Source of the DNA: Kordiimonadaceae bacterium
Lineage (GTDB): Bacteria > Pseudomonadota > Alphaproteobacteria > Sphingomonadales > Emcibacteraceae
Assembly: GCA_024236295.1 (NCBI GenBank)
Contig: JACKKT010000009.1
Span: 75,321 to 139,320, forward strand
Direction: 5' to 3'
DNA length: 64,000 bases
The notes below the pieces were generated by a model. The model was not told the DNA's origin and ran no database searches. It saw only the letters and a program-made list of their open reading frames with translations. Shown here piece after piece: positions 36,878 through 45,874 of the stretch. A program made the position numbers and the translations under genes. How positions within the stretch are numbered: position 1 is the first letter of the stretch; each line of letters opens with the position of its first letter.

Positions 36878-37186
36878 TCAGCGTTTTGACGGGGGAATGT
36901 CTTTTGCCTTGCCGGAAAATTCCTTGATTTCAAAAATGGAATATTTTGTATTTTTTCGAATTGTAGATGCGGGATCGTGAGCGAGGCTTACATTAGGACG
37001 TCTGGCCATTTTTGGTCTGATAGGGCGTTTTTCAAATCCGCCGCCACAGTTAGGGCAGACATTTTCAAGAGTTTTTTCAACACAATCACGGCAGAATGTA
37101 CATTCATAAGTACAAATACAGGCGTCTTCCGCATCCGGCGGTAAATCTTTATCACAAAATTCGCAGTTGGGTCTTAATTCCAGCAT
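36878..37186 (-). CDS. DUF1272 zinc-ribbon-like protein
   Basis: A 102-aa cytoplasmic protein that begins MLELRPNCEFCDKDLPPDA and continues with CICTYECTFCRDCVEK and CPNCGGGF. The paired cysteines suggest two bound zinc ions, and the pattern is that of DUF1272, whose function is unknown. The C-terminal 40 residues are basic and longer than in many relatives. The ATG at 37186 is preferred because AAAGGG lies 7 nt upstream; the in-frame GTG at 37201 overlaps that site. Confidence 0.87.
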   Translation of the reverse strand: MLELRPNCEFCDKDLPPDAEDACICTYECTFCRDCVEKTLENVCPNCGGGFEKRPIRPKMARRPNVSLAHDPASTIRKNTKYSIFEIKEFSGKAKDIPPSKR

Positions 37187-37305
37187 ATTCAGCCCTTTCA
37201 CTATTTATGAAACCAATCTTTATCAGCAGTTTTAGATTAAATCAATCGGACTTGATATCCAGTGTGAATTATGCTTTTTTATGAAAAAATATAGGGGAGC
37301 ATCAA

Positions 37306-38556
37306 TTGTTCAGATCTGTTTTATTGTCATTTAGTGCATTTTTATTGATTTTTAATTTTGCCGCCGTAGCCAGTGAAAGATCACTTGAAGTGGCACTTAA
37401 AGACCAACCCGTAAAGGAAGGATTATCTGAAATTGATGCGATGCGAAATGATGCAGCCAATTTACTTATTAAAATAGGCGGTATTATTTCCCCTTCTGGG
37501 AAAGAGCACGAACGGGCAGAGGCCATTGCCGATGAAATGAAAAAAATTGGGCTAAGTGATGTCCATATCGATGCAGCGCCAAATGTTATCGGTAAAATTA
37601 AAGGGAGGTCGGGAAAGGCACTGATCTTTGTTTCGACACTTGATGATCTGACAACAGTAGCCGAAAATCAACGGGCGGCGGGAACCTTGCCGCATATTGA
37701 CGGGGACCGGGTGGTTGGACCTGGAACCAACACATCCTTAACCTCCGTTTCATTATTAATGGCGGCAAAAGCATTGGTCGATATGGGCTTTATTCCCGAG
37801 CATGATATTATATTTGCCGGTGTCGCGGAGGAGGAAACAGGACTTCGGGGCATGAAAAAACTTTATGCAGATTATAAAGATAAGGCGATTGCCTTTGTTG
37901 ATGTGCTGGGCGAGGGAAACAGTATCAGTTATGGCGCTTTAGGTATTCACTGGTGGAAAATTCATGCTTATGGCCCGGCCGGACACACCCTAAGCGGTGG
38001 TCTTCCCAATGTTAATCAGGCCATTGGCCGCGCTGTCGACAGAATTATGCAAATCGAGGAGCCACAGATTTATGAGGACAGACGTACAAGATTAAATGTA
38101 GCGGTAATTGATAGTGGATCGGTATTTAATCATAAACCGGAACATGGCTGGTTTTCGCTTGATGTTAGGTCGCTTGATCTTGAACATATCATCACTATGG
38201 AAGAAAAAGTGCGTAACATTCTTGCCGAAGTAACAAATGAGCTGGGCATTAAATTTGAAATGGAAGTTGTCTCTGATACGCCACCGGGTCAGATTGCAGG
38301 CGCCAGAGAGTCTTCATTGGTGCAGACCTCAATTAAAATATCAGAGTTTCTTGGAAATAGTCCGCGATTATCAGATGCCGGATCGGCAAATTTAAATGTT
38401 TCGATTGCGGGTGGAACATTATCTATTGGAATCTCAAGCGAACGAGGTGGACGTCGTGGCTTTGCTGATGAATGGGCGGATATTTCAACTATGATCCGCA
38501 CATCAAAAAATGTATTTCTGACGGCGATAACTATTGGAAATGCCAGCGCCCATTAG
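37306..38556 (+). CDS. Secreted M20-family peptidase-like protein with altered metal ligands
   Basis: A 416-aa protein with a signal peptide (residues 1-22) and an M20 metallopeptidase fold. The catalytic glutamate pair is kept in AGVAEEETGLRG, and the dimerisation-domain motif GPAGHTLSGGLPNVNQA is recognisable. By eye, several zinc ligands are replaced: the first His (expected H-x-D) reads STLDD, the bridging Asp region reads GPGTNTSLTSVS, and the C-terminal His is missing near RGFADEW. It may be inactive or use a different metal. The start is TTG, supported by GGGGAG 6 nt upstream. Confidence 0.76.
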   Translation: MFRSVLLSFSAFLLIFNFAAVASERSLEVALKDQPVKEGLSEIDAMRNDAANLLIKIGGIISPSGKEHERAEAIADEMKKIGLSDVHIDAAPNVIGKIKGRSGKALIFVSTLDDLTTVAENQRAAGTLPHIDGDRVVGPGTNTSLTSVSLLMAAKALVDMGFIPEHDIIFAGVAEEETGLRGMKKLYADYKDKAIAFVDVLGEGNSISYGALGIHWWKIHAYGPAGHTLSGGLPNVNQAIGRAVDRIMQIEEPQIYEDRRTRLNVAVIDSGSVFNHKPEHGWFSLDVRSLDLEHIITMEEKVRNILAEVTNELGIKFEMEVVSDTPPGQIAGARESSLVQTSIKISEFLGNSPRLSDAGSANLNVSIAGGTLSIGISSERGGRRGFADEWADISTMIRTSKNVFLTAITIGNASAH

Positions 38557-38599
38557 GTTTTAAATTGCGTTAAAATAATCACGATTTTGTTACAAATAA

Positions 38600-39577
38600 A
38601 TGATATCGGGTGTAAATTTTTTAATGTATGGTTCGCCAATGGACAAATTAATTGAAAATACAGGCAAGTTTAGTAATCCCGAATTTACTCTGGATGGTAG
38701 CCCGCGGGCGCATGTTCGCCTGAAAAACCTTGAAACGCTGTGGTTTAATACGGGAACGCTTTGTAATCTTGAATGTGCCAATTGTTATATTGAATCGTCA
38801 CCTAAAAATGATGCGCTTTCCTATATCCGTCTGGATGAAGTAACACCATACTTCCAGGAAATAAAAGAAAAGAATATTTCGGTTTCTGAGATTGGCCTGA
38901 CCGGTGGAGAGCCATTTATGAACCCTGATATTATTGAAATCATTAAAACCGCGCTGGATTTTGGGTTTAGGATTTTAGTGCTTACAAATGCTATGCGACC
39001 GATGATGCGCCATCAGGATGCGTTGCTTGATTTAAAAAACCGCTATTCTGACCGCTTGTCAATCAGGGTATCGATGGATCATTACACCAAAGAAATTCAT
39101 GAGAAGGAACGCGGAGAGCGCAGCTGGGAACCTATGATAAAGGGGCTTAAATGGCTATCGGAGAGTGGCTTTGACATCCATGTAGCAGGGCGGACATTTA
39201 CCCATGAGAGTGAAGAAGACCTACGTATGGGTTATGCAAGATTATTTGCTGAATTATCGATTAAATTTGATGCGTTAAATCCCCATAAGCTTATACTTTT
39301 CCCGGAAATGGATTTACAGAAAGATGTGGTTGAAATCACCACGGCCTGCTGGGGAATATTAAATGTTAATCCTGACACTATGATGTGCGCCTCATCCCGA
39401 ATGGTCGTCAAACATAAAGGGGCAGACCGTCCTGCCATTATGGCTTGTACGCTTCTTGCCTATGATCAGCAATTCAATATGGGTTACACCCTTTCTTCTG
39501 CTCGGCAGGAAGTTTCATTAAATCACCCATTTTGTTCAACTTTTTGTGTACTTGGTGGGGCATCCTGTAGTAATTAG
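38600..39577 (+). CDS. Radical SAM protein of unknown function
   Basis: A protein of up to 325 aa with the radical SAM cluster motif CNLECANC (Cys-x3-Cys-x2-Cys, about residues 56-63) and the downstream LTGGEPFMNPD, typical of the SAM-binding barrel. The C-terminus carries additional cysteines (FCSTFCVLGGASC), which may bind an auxiliary Fe-S cluster. The substrate is unknown. No precursor peptide or cofactor-pathway gene is recognisable next to it. In-frame ATGs at 38600, 38624 and 38639 are all possible starts; none has a clear ribosome-binding site. Confidence 0.8.
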   Translation: MISGVNFLMYGSPMDKLIENTGKFSNPEFTLDGSPRAHVRLKNLETLWFNTGTLCNLECANCYIESSPKNDALSYIRLDEVTPYFQEIKEKNISVSEIGLTGGEPFMNPDIIEIIKTALDFGFRILVLTNAMRPMMRHQDALLDLKNRYSDRLSIRVSMDHYTKEIHEKERGERSWEPMIKGLKWLSESGFDIHVAGRTFTHESEEDLRMGYARLFAELSIKFDALNPHKLILFPEMDLQKDVVEITTACWGILNVNPDTMMCASSRMVVKHKGADRPAIMACTLLAYDQQFNMGYTLSSARQEVSLNHPFCSTFCVLGGASCSN

Positions 39578-39645
39578 CGGAGTCTGGTTTAAATTTAATA
39601 AATAATCCAGTCTAATACATACAATTACAAGTCAGGGTAACGGCA

Positions 39646-40863
39646 ATGAAACGAGACACAGGACAAAATAAAAACATAACGGATAAGTGGCGTTTGCAAA
39701 CAAAACTTGTTCGCGGAGGCACTTATCGAAGCGAACTCGGCGAAACAAGCGAGAGCATGTTCATGACATCCGGTTATGCTTATGACTGTGCAGAGGATGC
39801 AGCGGCTCGCTTTAACGGTGAACAGGACGGTTATACTTATTCCCGCCTGCGTAATCCTACATGTGCCATGTTCGAGGATAGAATGGCTATGATTGAGGGC
39901 ACAGAGGCGGCGCGTTCAACGGCAACTGGTATGGCTGCCATGACATCAACAATGCTTTCAATTGTAAAAGCCGGGGATCATGTGGTTTCCAGCAAGACAT
40001 TATTTGGGTCTTGCAGAGTCTTTATTGAAAATATTTTGCCTAAATTCGGGGTAAGCTGTACTCTGGTTGATGGACAGAATAACGATGCCTGGAAAGAGGC
40101 AATGCAGCCAAATACGACTGCGGTATTTCTGGAATCTCCAGCAAACCCAACACTTGATGTGGTGGATATCCAGTATGTTTGCGATGTGGCACATGAAAAT
40201 GGTGCTTTGGTGATTGTCGATAATGTTTTTGCGACGCCACTATTGCAAAAGCCCGTAAAATACGGGGCTGATTTTGTTATTTATTCATCTACCAAGCATA
40301 TTGACGGGCAGGGCCGTTGCCTTGGCGGCTGTATACTTACATCTGAAAAAAATATGGATGAAATTATTCTTCCCTATATTCGTCATACCGGGCCAAACTT
40401 AAGTCCGTTTAACGCCTGGGTGATGCTTAAAGGCATGGAAACCCTGGACTTGAGAATTGAAAAAATGTGTTCAAATGCTGCAAAAGTAGCAGATGGACTT
40501 GCCGAACTAGGTGTTTTTTCATTAGTGAATTATCCCGGACGTTCCGATTTCAAGCAGCATGAGCTGGCGATGAAACAAATGTCCGCTGGCGGTACTGTTG
40601 TCACCGTGTTTGTTCCTGGCGGGCGCGAGCAGGCCTTTAAATTTCTAAATGCATTGGAAGTTACCGATATTTCAAATAATATAGGGGACGCAAAAAGCTT
40701 GATGACACACCCTGCAAGCACAACACATAAATCAGTTGAGGAAAGTGCGCGTCTTGATATGGGAATTACGGAAGGTATGTTGCGGCTTTCAGTCGGTCTT
40801 GAACATGCAGATGATTTGATCGAAGATTTTGCGAGAGCGGCTAAGATTGCTGGATTGTACTAG
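39646..40863 (+). CDS. metZ: O-succinylhomoserine sulfhydrylase
   Basis: A 405-aa PLP enzyme of the Cys/Met-metabolism family that makes homocysteine from O-succinylhomoserine and sulfide. The PLP lysine is Lys217 in YSSTKHIDGQG. DGYTYSRLRNPT, FLESPANPT and the C-terminal RLSVGLEHADDLIEDF are characteristic. Length is normal. apaG follows 37 nt later, an association common in Alphaproteobacteria. The 68-nt upstream gap does not show a SAM riboswitch that I can recognise. Confidence 0.94.
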   Translation: MKRDTGQNKNITDKWRLQTKLVRGGTYRSELGETSESMFMTSGYAYDCAEDAAARFNGEQDGYTYSRLRNPTCAMFEDRMAMIEGTEAARSTATGMAAMTSTMLSIVKAGDHVVSSKTLFGSCRVFIENILPKFGVSCTLVDGQNNDAWKEAMQPNTTAVFLESPANPTLDVVDIQYVCDVAHENGALVIVDNVFATPLLQKPVKYGADFVIYSSTKHIDGQGRCLGGCILTSEKNMDEIILPYIRHTGPNLSPFNAWVMLKGMETLDLRIEKMCSNAAKVADGLAELGVFSLVNYPGRSDFKQHELAMKQMSAGGTVVTVFVPGGREQAFKFLNALEVTDISNNIGDAKSLMTHPASTTHKSVEESARLDMGITEGMLRLSVGLEHADDLIEDFARAAKIAGLY

Positions 40864-40900
40864 TTAAATCATTTAGTTTAGTATTTTAAAGAGCAGTGTT

Positions 40901-41308
40901 ATGGACAAACAAAAAAAATATAAATCCGTTACTAATGATATTAGCGTTTCAGTAGTCCCCTTTTATCTTGATCAGGAATCAGACCCTGAAGAAGGTCATT
41001 ATGTCTGGGGTTATCAGGTTCATATTGAAAATTATGGAAGGGAAACAGTCCAATTGCATAGGCGACATTGGATTATCACAGATGGTAATGGACAGCAACA
41101 CGAAGTGGACGGCGAAGGTGTAGTGGGCGAACAGCCCATCCTTGAGCCCGGTGGTGCATTTGAATATACAAGTGGTGCTCCACTTACAACATCCTCCGGG
41201 TTTATGGCGGGGAGTTATCGGATGAAGGTAAAGGACGGGGCCTATTTTGATGTGGAAATACCGACCTTTTCACTTGATATCCCGACAGAAGACAGGAAGG
41301 TACATTAA
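40901..41308 (+). CDS. apaG: ApaG protein
   Basis: A 135-aa protein with the fibronectin-type-III-like beta-sandwich of ApaG. Family signatures are YVWGYQVHIENYG, QLHRRHWIITDGNG, VVGEQPILEPGGAFEYTSG and GSYRM. ApaG is associated with divalent-cation resistance and low diadenosine tetraphosphate, but its biochemical role is unresolved. Its stop abuts the folE start, so the two are translationally coupled in a metZ-apaG-folE unit. Confidence 0.96.
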   Translation: MDKQKKYKSVTNDISVSVVPFYLDQESDPEEGHYVWGYQVHIENYGRETVQLHRRHWIITDGNGQQHEVDGEGVVGEQPILEPGGAFEYTSGAPLTTSSGFMAGSYRMKVKDGAYFDVEIPTFSLDIPTEDRKVH

Positions 41309-41905
41309 ATGGCAGGTAATAAACCAAGCAGAAAAGAAGCAGAAGAGGCAATTCGCATTTTGCTTAGATATGCAGGTGAGGATCCGTCGCGGGAAGGATT
41401 GATAGATACACCAAAACGGGTGGTGAAGTCTTACGATGAATTTTATAAAGGATACCATCAGGATCCGAGAGAGTATCTTTCGCGCACTTTTGAAGAGGTG
41501 CATGGCTATGATGAAATGGTCGTACTTAGGGACATTCCATTTGAATCACACTGTGAACATCATATGGCCCCCATTATTGGTAAAGCCCATGTTGGCTATC
41601 TTCCCAAAAATAAAATTGTCGGTATTAGCAAGCTTGCACGTGTTGTTGAAACCTATGCCAAACGGCTTCAGGTTCAGGAGAAAATGACAGCACAGATAGC
41701 AGACTGTATTCAAGATATTCTGGAGCCTTATGGCGTTGGCGTTGTCATTCAGGCAACCCATGAATGTATGAGTACAAGAGGTGTTCATAAGCACGGCGTT
41801 TCAATGGTTACCAGCCGAATGGTAGGTGCTTTTAGGAAAGACGAAAAAACAAGGCGTGAATTTCTTGCTGTGGTCGGCCCGATCAATGCTATGGACGGTC
41901 ATTAA
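41309..41905 (+). CDS. folE: GTP cyclohydrolase I
   Basis: A 198-aa enzyme that converts GTP to dihydroneopterin triphosphate, the first step of folate synthesis. Zinc ligands are seen in ESHCEHHMAPI (Cys and His, about residues 73-83) and in ATHECMSTRG (Cys). The core LARVVETYAKRLQVQEK is intact, and length is usual for the homodecameric enzyme. The ATG lies directly after the apaG stop. The next gene is convergent, 13 nt away. Confidence 0.96.
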   Translation: MAGNKPSRKEAEEAIRILLRYAGEDPSREGLIDTPKRVVKSYDEFYKGYHQDPREYLSRTFEEVHGYDEMVVLRDIPFESHCEHHMAPIIGKAHVGYLPKNKIVGISKLARVVETYAKRLQVQEKMTAQIADCIQDILEPYGVGVVIQATHECMSTRGVHKHGVSMVTSRMVGAFRKDEKTRREFLAVVGPINAMDGH

Positions 41906-41918
41906 GAAGCGGGTCGAT

Positions 41919-42998
41919 CTATTTTCGCCATGCCATTAATGATGTAGCCGCGTAATTCCAAACTGTCCCTATTAGCGCACCGGCAAATCCGGAAACATAC
42001 CAGGTATAATTTTGCTCAAACACAAATGAAGCAACCCCGATATTAGCTATACTTCCAAGACTGCACACTGCATAAAAAATTAACAATCCTTTTACGAGTT
42101 TTCCTCCACGAAGCCGTTTGTCAAAATATGTAAGCCAGTTATTTATAAAAAAGTTGCTTGTCATGGCGACAAATGTTGCTCCTGCCTGTGCATAGGTGAA
42201 CCCGACTGCCGCAAAATTAAGCAGAGAGTAGAGAACTGAAAAATGGACAATAACTCCGCTGGCACCAACCGCAGAAAAAAGTATAAATCTGGCTGGAATA
42301 AAGCCATGGGTGAATTTTTCAATAAGCATCATGGCAAATTCCATCATGATCATACTATCAAGTTTACTATCCCCGTGTTGTCGAATACGAAATTCATATG
42401 CAACATCTTTTATCCTCATGTTTCCAGGGTAACTAGTCACAATATCAAGTAACAATTTGTATCCTTGCAGAGAAAGTTTCCTGACACATTTGTTTAATGC
42501 AATACGGGAAATCATGAAAAATCCGCTCATTGGATCTGAGATTGATTGATGGGTAATAATTTTGCTTAATCGAGTTGCCAGCTTACTTGCTTTGATACGT
42601 CCGTCACTCCAGTTTCCAAACCCGCCATTAGCTACATATCGGCTACCAAGAGCCAAATCATATTTCCCGCTTTTCAGGGCCGTAAGCATTTCAGATAATT
42701 TAGTTTCGTCATGCTGCATATCGCCATCAATTACAGCTAAGTATGGAGATGTTGTTGACATAAATCCTTCAACACACGCAGAGGATAAACCTCTGCGGGA
42801 TATGCGGTGAATTCGGCGTACATTGGGTTTTTCTTCACAAAGCTTTATGAGTTCCTCAACGGTGCCATCTGTAGAATCATCATCAACATATATAATTTCC
42901 CAATCCACTCCAATAAGAGACTTGCTAACCGCATCGTATAATGGACGGATATTTTCAACTTCATTAAAGGTTGGAACGATAATGGATAATTCAGTCAT
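41919..42998 (-). CDS. GT2 glycosyltransferase with C-terminal GtrA domain
   Basis: A 359-aa two-domain protein. Residues about 1-230 are a GT-A fold of the polyprenyl-phosphate mannosyltransferase type: IIVPTFNEVENI, the DDDSTDG motif and VIDGDMQHDE. Residues about 235-358 hold four hydrophobic helices of a GtrA domain (FILFSAVGASGVIVHFSVLY), thought to flip or retain polyprenyl-linked sugars. Such fusions make and handle dolichol/undecaprenyl-phosphate sugars for GT-C enzymes. Its start overlaps the end of the GT87 gene by 8 nt, which suggests that the two work together. Confidence 0.88.
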   Translation of the reverse strand: MTELSIIVPTFNEVENIRPLYDAVSKSLIGVDWEIIYVDDDSTDGTVEELIKLCEEKPNVRRIHRISRRGLSSACVEGFMSTTSPYLAVIDGDMQHDETKLSEMLTALKSGKYDLALGSRYVANGGFGNWSDGRIKASKLATRLSKIITHQSISDPMSGFFMISRIALNKCVRKLSLQGYKLLLDIVTSYPGNMRIKDVAYEFRIRQHGDSKLDSMIMMEFAMMLIEKFTHGFIPARFILFSAVGASGVIVHFSVLYSLLNFAAVGFTYAQAGATFVAMTSNFFINNWLTYFDKRLRGGKLVKGLLIFYAVCSLGSIANIGVASFVFEQNYTWYVSGFAGALIGTVWNYAATSLMAWRK

Positions 42999-44187
42999 TT
43001 AATTTAATATCCGCCTGATTTTGTTGTAGGGATAATATTATCATCTGGTATAGAAATATTGATAATAAAACGGGTATCCACGGTAGCTTAATATACATAC
43101 TCAAAATAGTTATGATAAAAGGGCTTGCCCAAATAATGCATAAAAGGTTTATCAAAGCGGCCTGGAAATTCTTTTTGATGCTGTAATCTGCAAGATAAGC
43201 AATTGCCACGGCCAGTAAAGTAAGATCATAGCTTAACATAAAGGGTGACATTAGGACTGTACCGACACAAAGGGATGCTTTTTTTATTCGTTGATCAACA
43301 TCTTTCAGCCAAATCCAAATTACAGAGGCAGCCGTGAATAGTGCAAATATTGTATGGATTATATACGATATTTCAATGCTTACACCGGCATTTCTTAACC
43401 CTGCATAGAGACTTTGCATTTTAAAGAAAGGGACGCGCCCTTCGTTTAAAGTGCTATTTGTTTCTGCCATACTTTGAAAAAAGGCAATCCATACGTCTGT
43501 ACCAAAAACCAGCCAGGAAATAGCGGCTAAAACTATTGTTGTTATTGCTGCTGCAATAAAAACTCGCCAATGACCGCCGGCCAATAGCGCAAACGGGATT
43601 AATATTCCCAAATGGGGTTTAAAGGTTAGTAGGCCTATTAACATGCCGGACAATAAAGGTTTTCGTTCAAGATAATATAATCCACCGGCAAGCAGGCCAG
43701 TTGTTAACAAGGCATTTTGTCCATGCTCTATTGTCCAGAAGACAGCGGGAAATGCCAATGCAAGAAGAATGGCTTCTTTCCATTTGGCTATCTTACTTAT
43801 CATAAATAAATAAAAAGAGAGCGTTAAAGCAATCCAGATGAGAAAAGCGGACTGGTAAGATAAATATGCAAAAGGAGCGAGAATTAGCATAAAAGTCGGC
43901 GGATAAGAAAAACTGAAATATATTTGAAGTTGATTTCCGACAACTTCTTTTTCAGCCATGAAATGTTTCATGAAATCATAGGCGCTAGCGGCTTGTCCCT
44001 GGCTTATAAGTTTTGCTGTGGCATAAAAGCTGGTAAAATCTGATCCGATCGGGTGACCCTCAGGGTCGAAATTGCCATTGCCTCCATAAAATTTATAAAG
44101 AATTGTAAAGACAAAAACTCCAAGAAAAATGTATGAATAACTTCTTATTCTTTTTTCTGTTAACCAGTGATTTTGTCTTGTTGACAT
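42991..44187 (-). CDS. GT87-family (DUF2029) membrane glycosyltransferase
   Basis: A 398-aa protein with about ten membrane helices. The first periplasmic loop holds GSDFTSFYATAKLISQGQAA, with an acidic residue typical of the GT-C catalytic site. WTIEHGQNALLTTGLLAGGL and LTFKPHLGILIPFALLA are the GT87 signature. GT87 enzymes move mannose or another sugar from polyprenyl-phosphate to an acceptor outside the cytoplasm. The gene is coupled to the GT2-GtrA gene, which could supply the lipid-linked donor. Confidence 0.87.
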   Translation of the reverse strand: MSTRQNHWLTEKRIRSYSYIFLGVFVFTILYKFYGGNGNFDPEGHPIGSDFTSFYATAKLISQGQAASAYDFMKHFMAEKEVVGNQLQIYFSFSYPPTFMLILAPFAYLSYQSAFLIWIALTLSFYLFMISKIAKWKEAILLALAFPAVFWTIEHGQNALLTTGLLAGGLYYLERKPLLSGMLIGLLTFKPHLGILIPFALLAGGHWRVFIAAAITTIVLAAISWLVFGTDVWIAFFQSMAETNSTLNEGRVPFFKMQSLYAGLRNAGVSIEISYIIHTIFALFTAASVIWIWLKDVDQRIKKASLCVGTVLMSPFMLSYDLTLLAVAIAYLADYSIKKNFQAALINLLCIIWASPFIITILSMYIKLPWIPVLLSIFLYQMIILSLQQNQADIKLND

Positions 44188-44284
44188 ATAAAAATTCCAT
44201 GTCCGTTTTGATGCTAATTAATAAAATTATCTTTACTACACCATTTAAAAATAAATGGTTAATTCATATGAGGTTATTTATGAA

Positions 44285-44416
44285 ATGAAAAAATCTATAT
44301 ATTTAAAAGGTCAGTTTCTTATCTTTTTACTGACAGTATTGTTGATGTTCGTTATTGTCGCATTTGACCTAGCAGAATATAAATACTTAAGTAAAAAAGG
44401 TAATGAGGCTTATTAA
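44285..44416 (+). CDS. Small single-pass membrane protein, 43 aa
   Basis: A short plus-strand gene encodes a protein with a basic start (MKKSIYLKG), a hydrophobic helix of about 20 residues (FLIFLLTVLLMFVIVAF) and a charged tail (DLAEYKYLSKKGNEAY). Its TAA directly abuts the argE ATG, and argE's GAGG ribosome-binding site lies inside its last codons, so the two are translationally coupled. Its own GAGG at 44270-44273 is 11 nt before the ATG, somewhat far. I do not recognise the family. Confidence 0.55.
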   Translation: MKKSIYLKGQFLIFLLTVLLMFVIVAFDLAEYKYLSKKGNEAY

Positions 44417-45577
44417 ATGATCAAAATGACTTCAATTGAAATATTGGATAAACTAATCGGATTTGATACGGTAAGTTCAAAATCTAATATGGATCTTATC
44501 CATTTTATTGAAGGTTATTTAAAAGAGCATAATATAGAATCGAGGCTGGTCAGGGATCTTCATGAAAATAAGGCAAATTTACTGGCCTTCATTGGCCCGG
44601 CCGATGTTTCTGGGATAATGCTATCCGGTCATACAGACGTTGTGCCCGTTGAAGGGCAAAACTGGACCAATGATCCGTTCGATATGACTAAAAAAGACGG
44701 CAAGCTTTATGGTCGTGGGAGCTGTGACATGAAAGGCTTTATTGCCTGTGTTCTGGCTAAAATTCCGGACTTTAAAGCGGTGGAGTTAAAAGAGCCAATT
44801 TACCTTGCTTTTTCATATGACGAAGAAACCGGATGTACGGGTGTCCATGGGCTGGTTGATGTTGTAAATGAAATGCCAGTAAAACCACGTGCCTGTATTG
44901 TTGGTGAACCCACATCAATGAAGGTTGTGAACAGTCATAAAGGTATTCGCCACCTGTTGACCAAAGTTTATGGACATGAAAATCATTCAAGCACTGACCG
45001 CGGTGTCAATGCGATTAATTATGCTGCTGAAATTGTGATGTTTTTGGATCATATACAAGATGAATTGAGGGGACGTTCTTCAATTGTTGACGGGTTTGAT
45101 CCACCATACTGTACTGTTCATGCGGGTCGCATAAAAGGGGGTACAGCGGCCAATATCACACCAAATTATTGTGAAATAGAATGGGATTATCGCCCCATCC
45201 CGGGTACTGATGAAGACGAGGTTTATAATCGTTATACCGACTTTGTAGAAAATAAAATTATTCCTAAAATGAGACTGAAATCAGATAAATACGGTGACGT
45301 AAAAACGGAGTTTCTTGCTAAAGTTCCATGCCTGTTTCCGGAAACGGGGTCTGATGCGGAAGTCCTGGTCAAACATCTTGCAGAGCAAAATTCAACCCAT
45401 GTAGTTTCATATGGTACAGAAGCGGGAATATTTTATCAAAAAGGCGGTGTCCCGGCGGTTGTGTGTGGTCCTGGAAGCATTCTTCAGGCCCATAAAGCGG
45501 ATGAATATATTGAAATTTCAGAATTAGAAGCCTGTGAGCGGTTTTTGGACCGTCTGCTGGAAATCGTAAAAAAATAG
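44417..45577 (+). CDS. argE: Acetylornithine deacetylase
   Basis: A 386-aa M20-family metallohydrolase that removes acetate from N-acetylornithine in arginine synthesis. Zinc and catalytic motifs are complete: LSGHTDVVPVEGQNW, GRGSCDMKGFIACVLA, SYDEETGCTG and GTEAGIFYQKGGVPAVVCGP. This contrasts with the degenerate M20 protein at 37306. The ATG at 44417 has GAGG 8 nt upstream. It is coupled to the 43-aa membrane protein gene before it. Confidence 0.88.
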   Translation: MIKMTSIEILDKLIGFDTVSSKSNMDLIHFIEGYLKEHNIESRLVRDLHENKANLLAFIGPADVSGIMLSGHTDVVPVEGQNWTNDPFDMTKKDGKLYGRGSCDMKGFIACVLAKIPDFKAVELKEPIYLAFSYDEETGCTGVHGLVDVVNEMPVKPRACIVGEPTSMKVVNSHKGIRHLLTKVYGHENHSSTDRGVNAINYAAEIVMFLDHIQDELRGRSSIVDGFDPPYCTVHAGRIKGGTAANITPNYCEIEWDYRPIPGTDEDEVYNRYTDFVENKIIPKMRLKSDKYGDVKTEFLAKVPCLFPETGSDAEVLVKHLAEQNSTHVVSYGTEAGIFYQKGGVPAVVCGPGSILQAHKADEYIEISELEACERFLDRLLEIVKK

Positions 45578-45658
45578 TGTTTTCTAATTTTTTTTATTTC
45601 CAAATTAACTTTTTGCCGTTAAAAGGAAAAATATATTAACGCAGAGGTAAAGAATATT

Positions 45659-45778
45659 ATGAGCAATCATAATGCTATGAACAAAATCAAATTAATCGCA
45701 TGGAATTCTGTTTCCGGTGCGAATATTCTGCTTGCCTCCCTCTCACTACTTGGTCTTGGTCGACTTACTCGCCCCTGA
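45659..45778 (+). CDS. Leucine-rich leader peptide of leuA, 39 aa
   Basis: A short frame with an AGAGG ribosome-binding site encodes 39 residues ending NILLASLSLLGLGRLTRP. Seven of these final 18 residues are leucine, spelled with CTG, CTT, CTC and CTA codons. The stop lies inside the first of several hairpins that precede leuA. This is the classic layout of amino-acid attenuation: ribosome stalling at leucine codons when leucyl-tRNA is scarce changes RNA folding downstream. An in-frame ATG at codon 7 is an alternative start. Confidence 0.8.
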   Translation: MSNHNAMNKIKLIAWNSVSGANILLASLSLLGLGRLTRP

Positions 45779-45874
45779 GCGCTTCACAAATTTAAAGCTA
45801 AAATGTTAGCGAGCGTTTAGGGGAGAAAATCCTTCTACGCCGAGATTTCAATATAAATATATTTATATTCTCGG
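45772..45874 (+). promoter_or_regulatory. leuA leader hairpins (attenuator region)
   Basis: CCCCTGAGCGCT (45772-45783), which contains the leader stop codon, can pair fully (with G-T wobbles) with AGCGTTTAGGGG (45812-45823). A nested GCTAA-AATG-TTAGC hairpin lies at 45797-45810. A further hairpin pairs CCGAG (45840-45844) with CTCGG (45870-45874) around a 20-nt perfect palindrome (45850-45869). No long T-run follows the last stem, so control may be by an unusual terminator or by hiding the leuA ribosome-binding site. Confidence 0.6.

Noticed and set aside
39578..39645. A SAM-II-type riboswitch before metZ
   Set aside because: The 68-nt leader lacks the expected pseudoknot segments and conserved words; nothing beyond a loose CTGG/CCAG pairing was seen.
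45772..45823. Words such as TTTAAAGCTAAAA in the leuA leader that recall a SAM-II riboswitch
   Set aside because: The order of the segments does not fit the SAM-II consensus, and a Leu-rich leader peptide explains the structure better.
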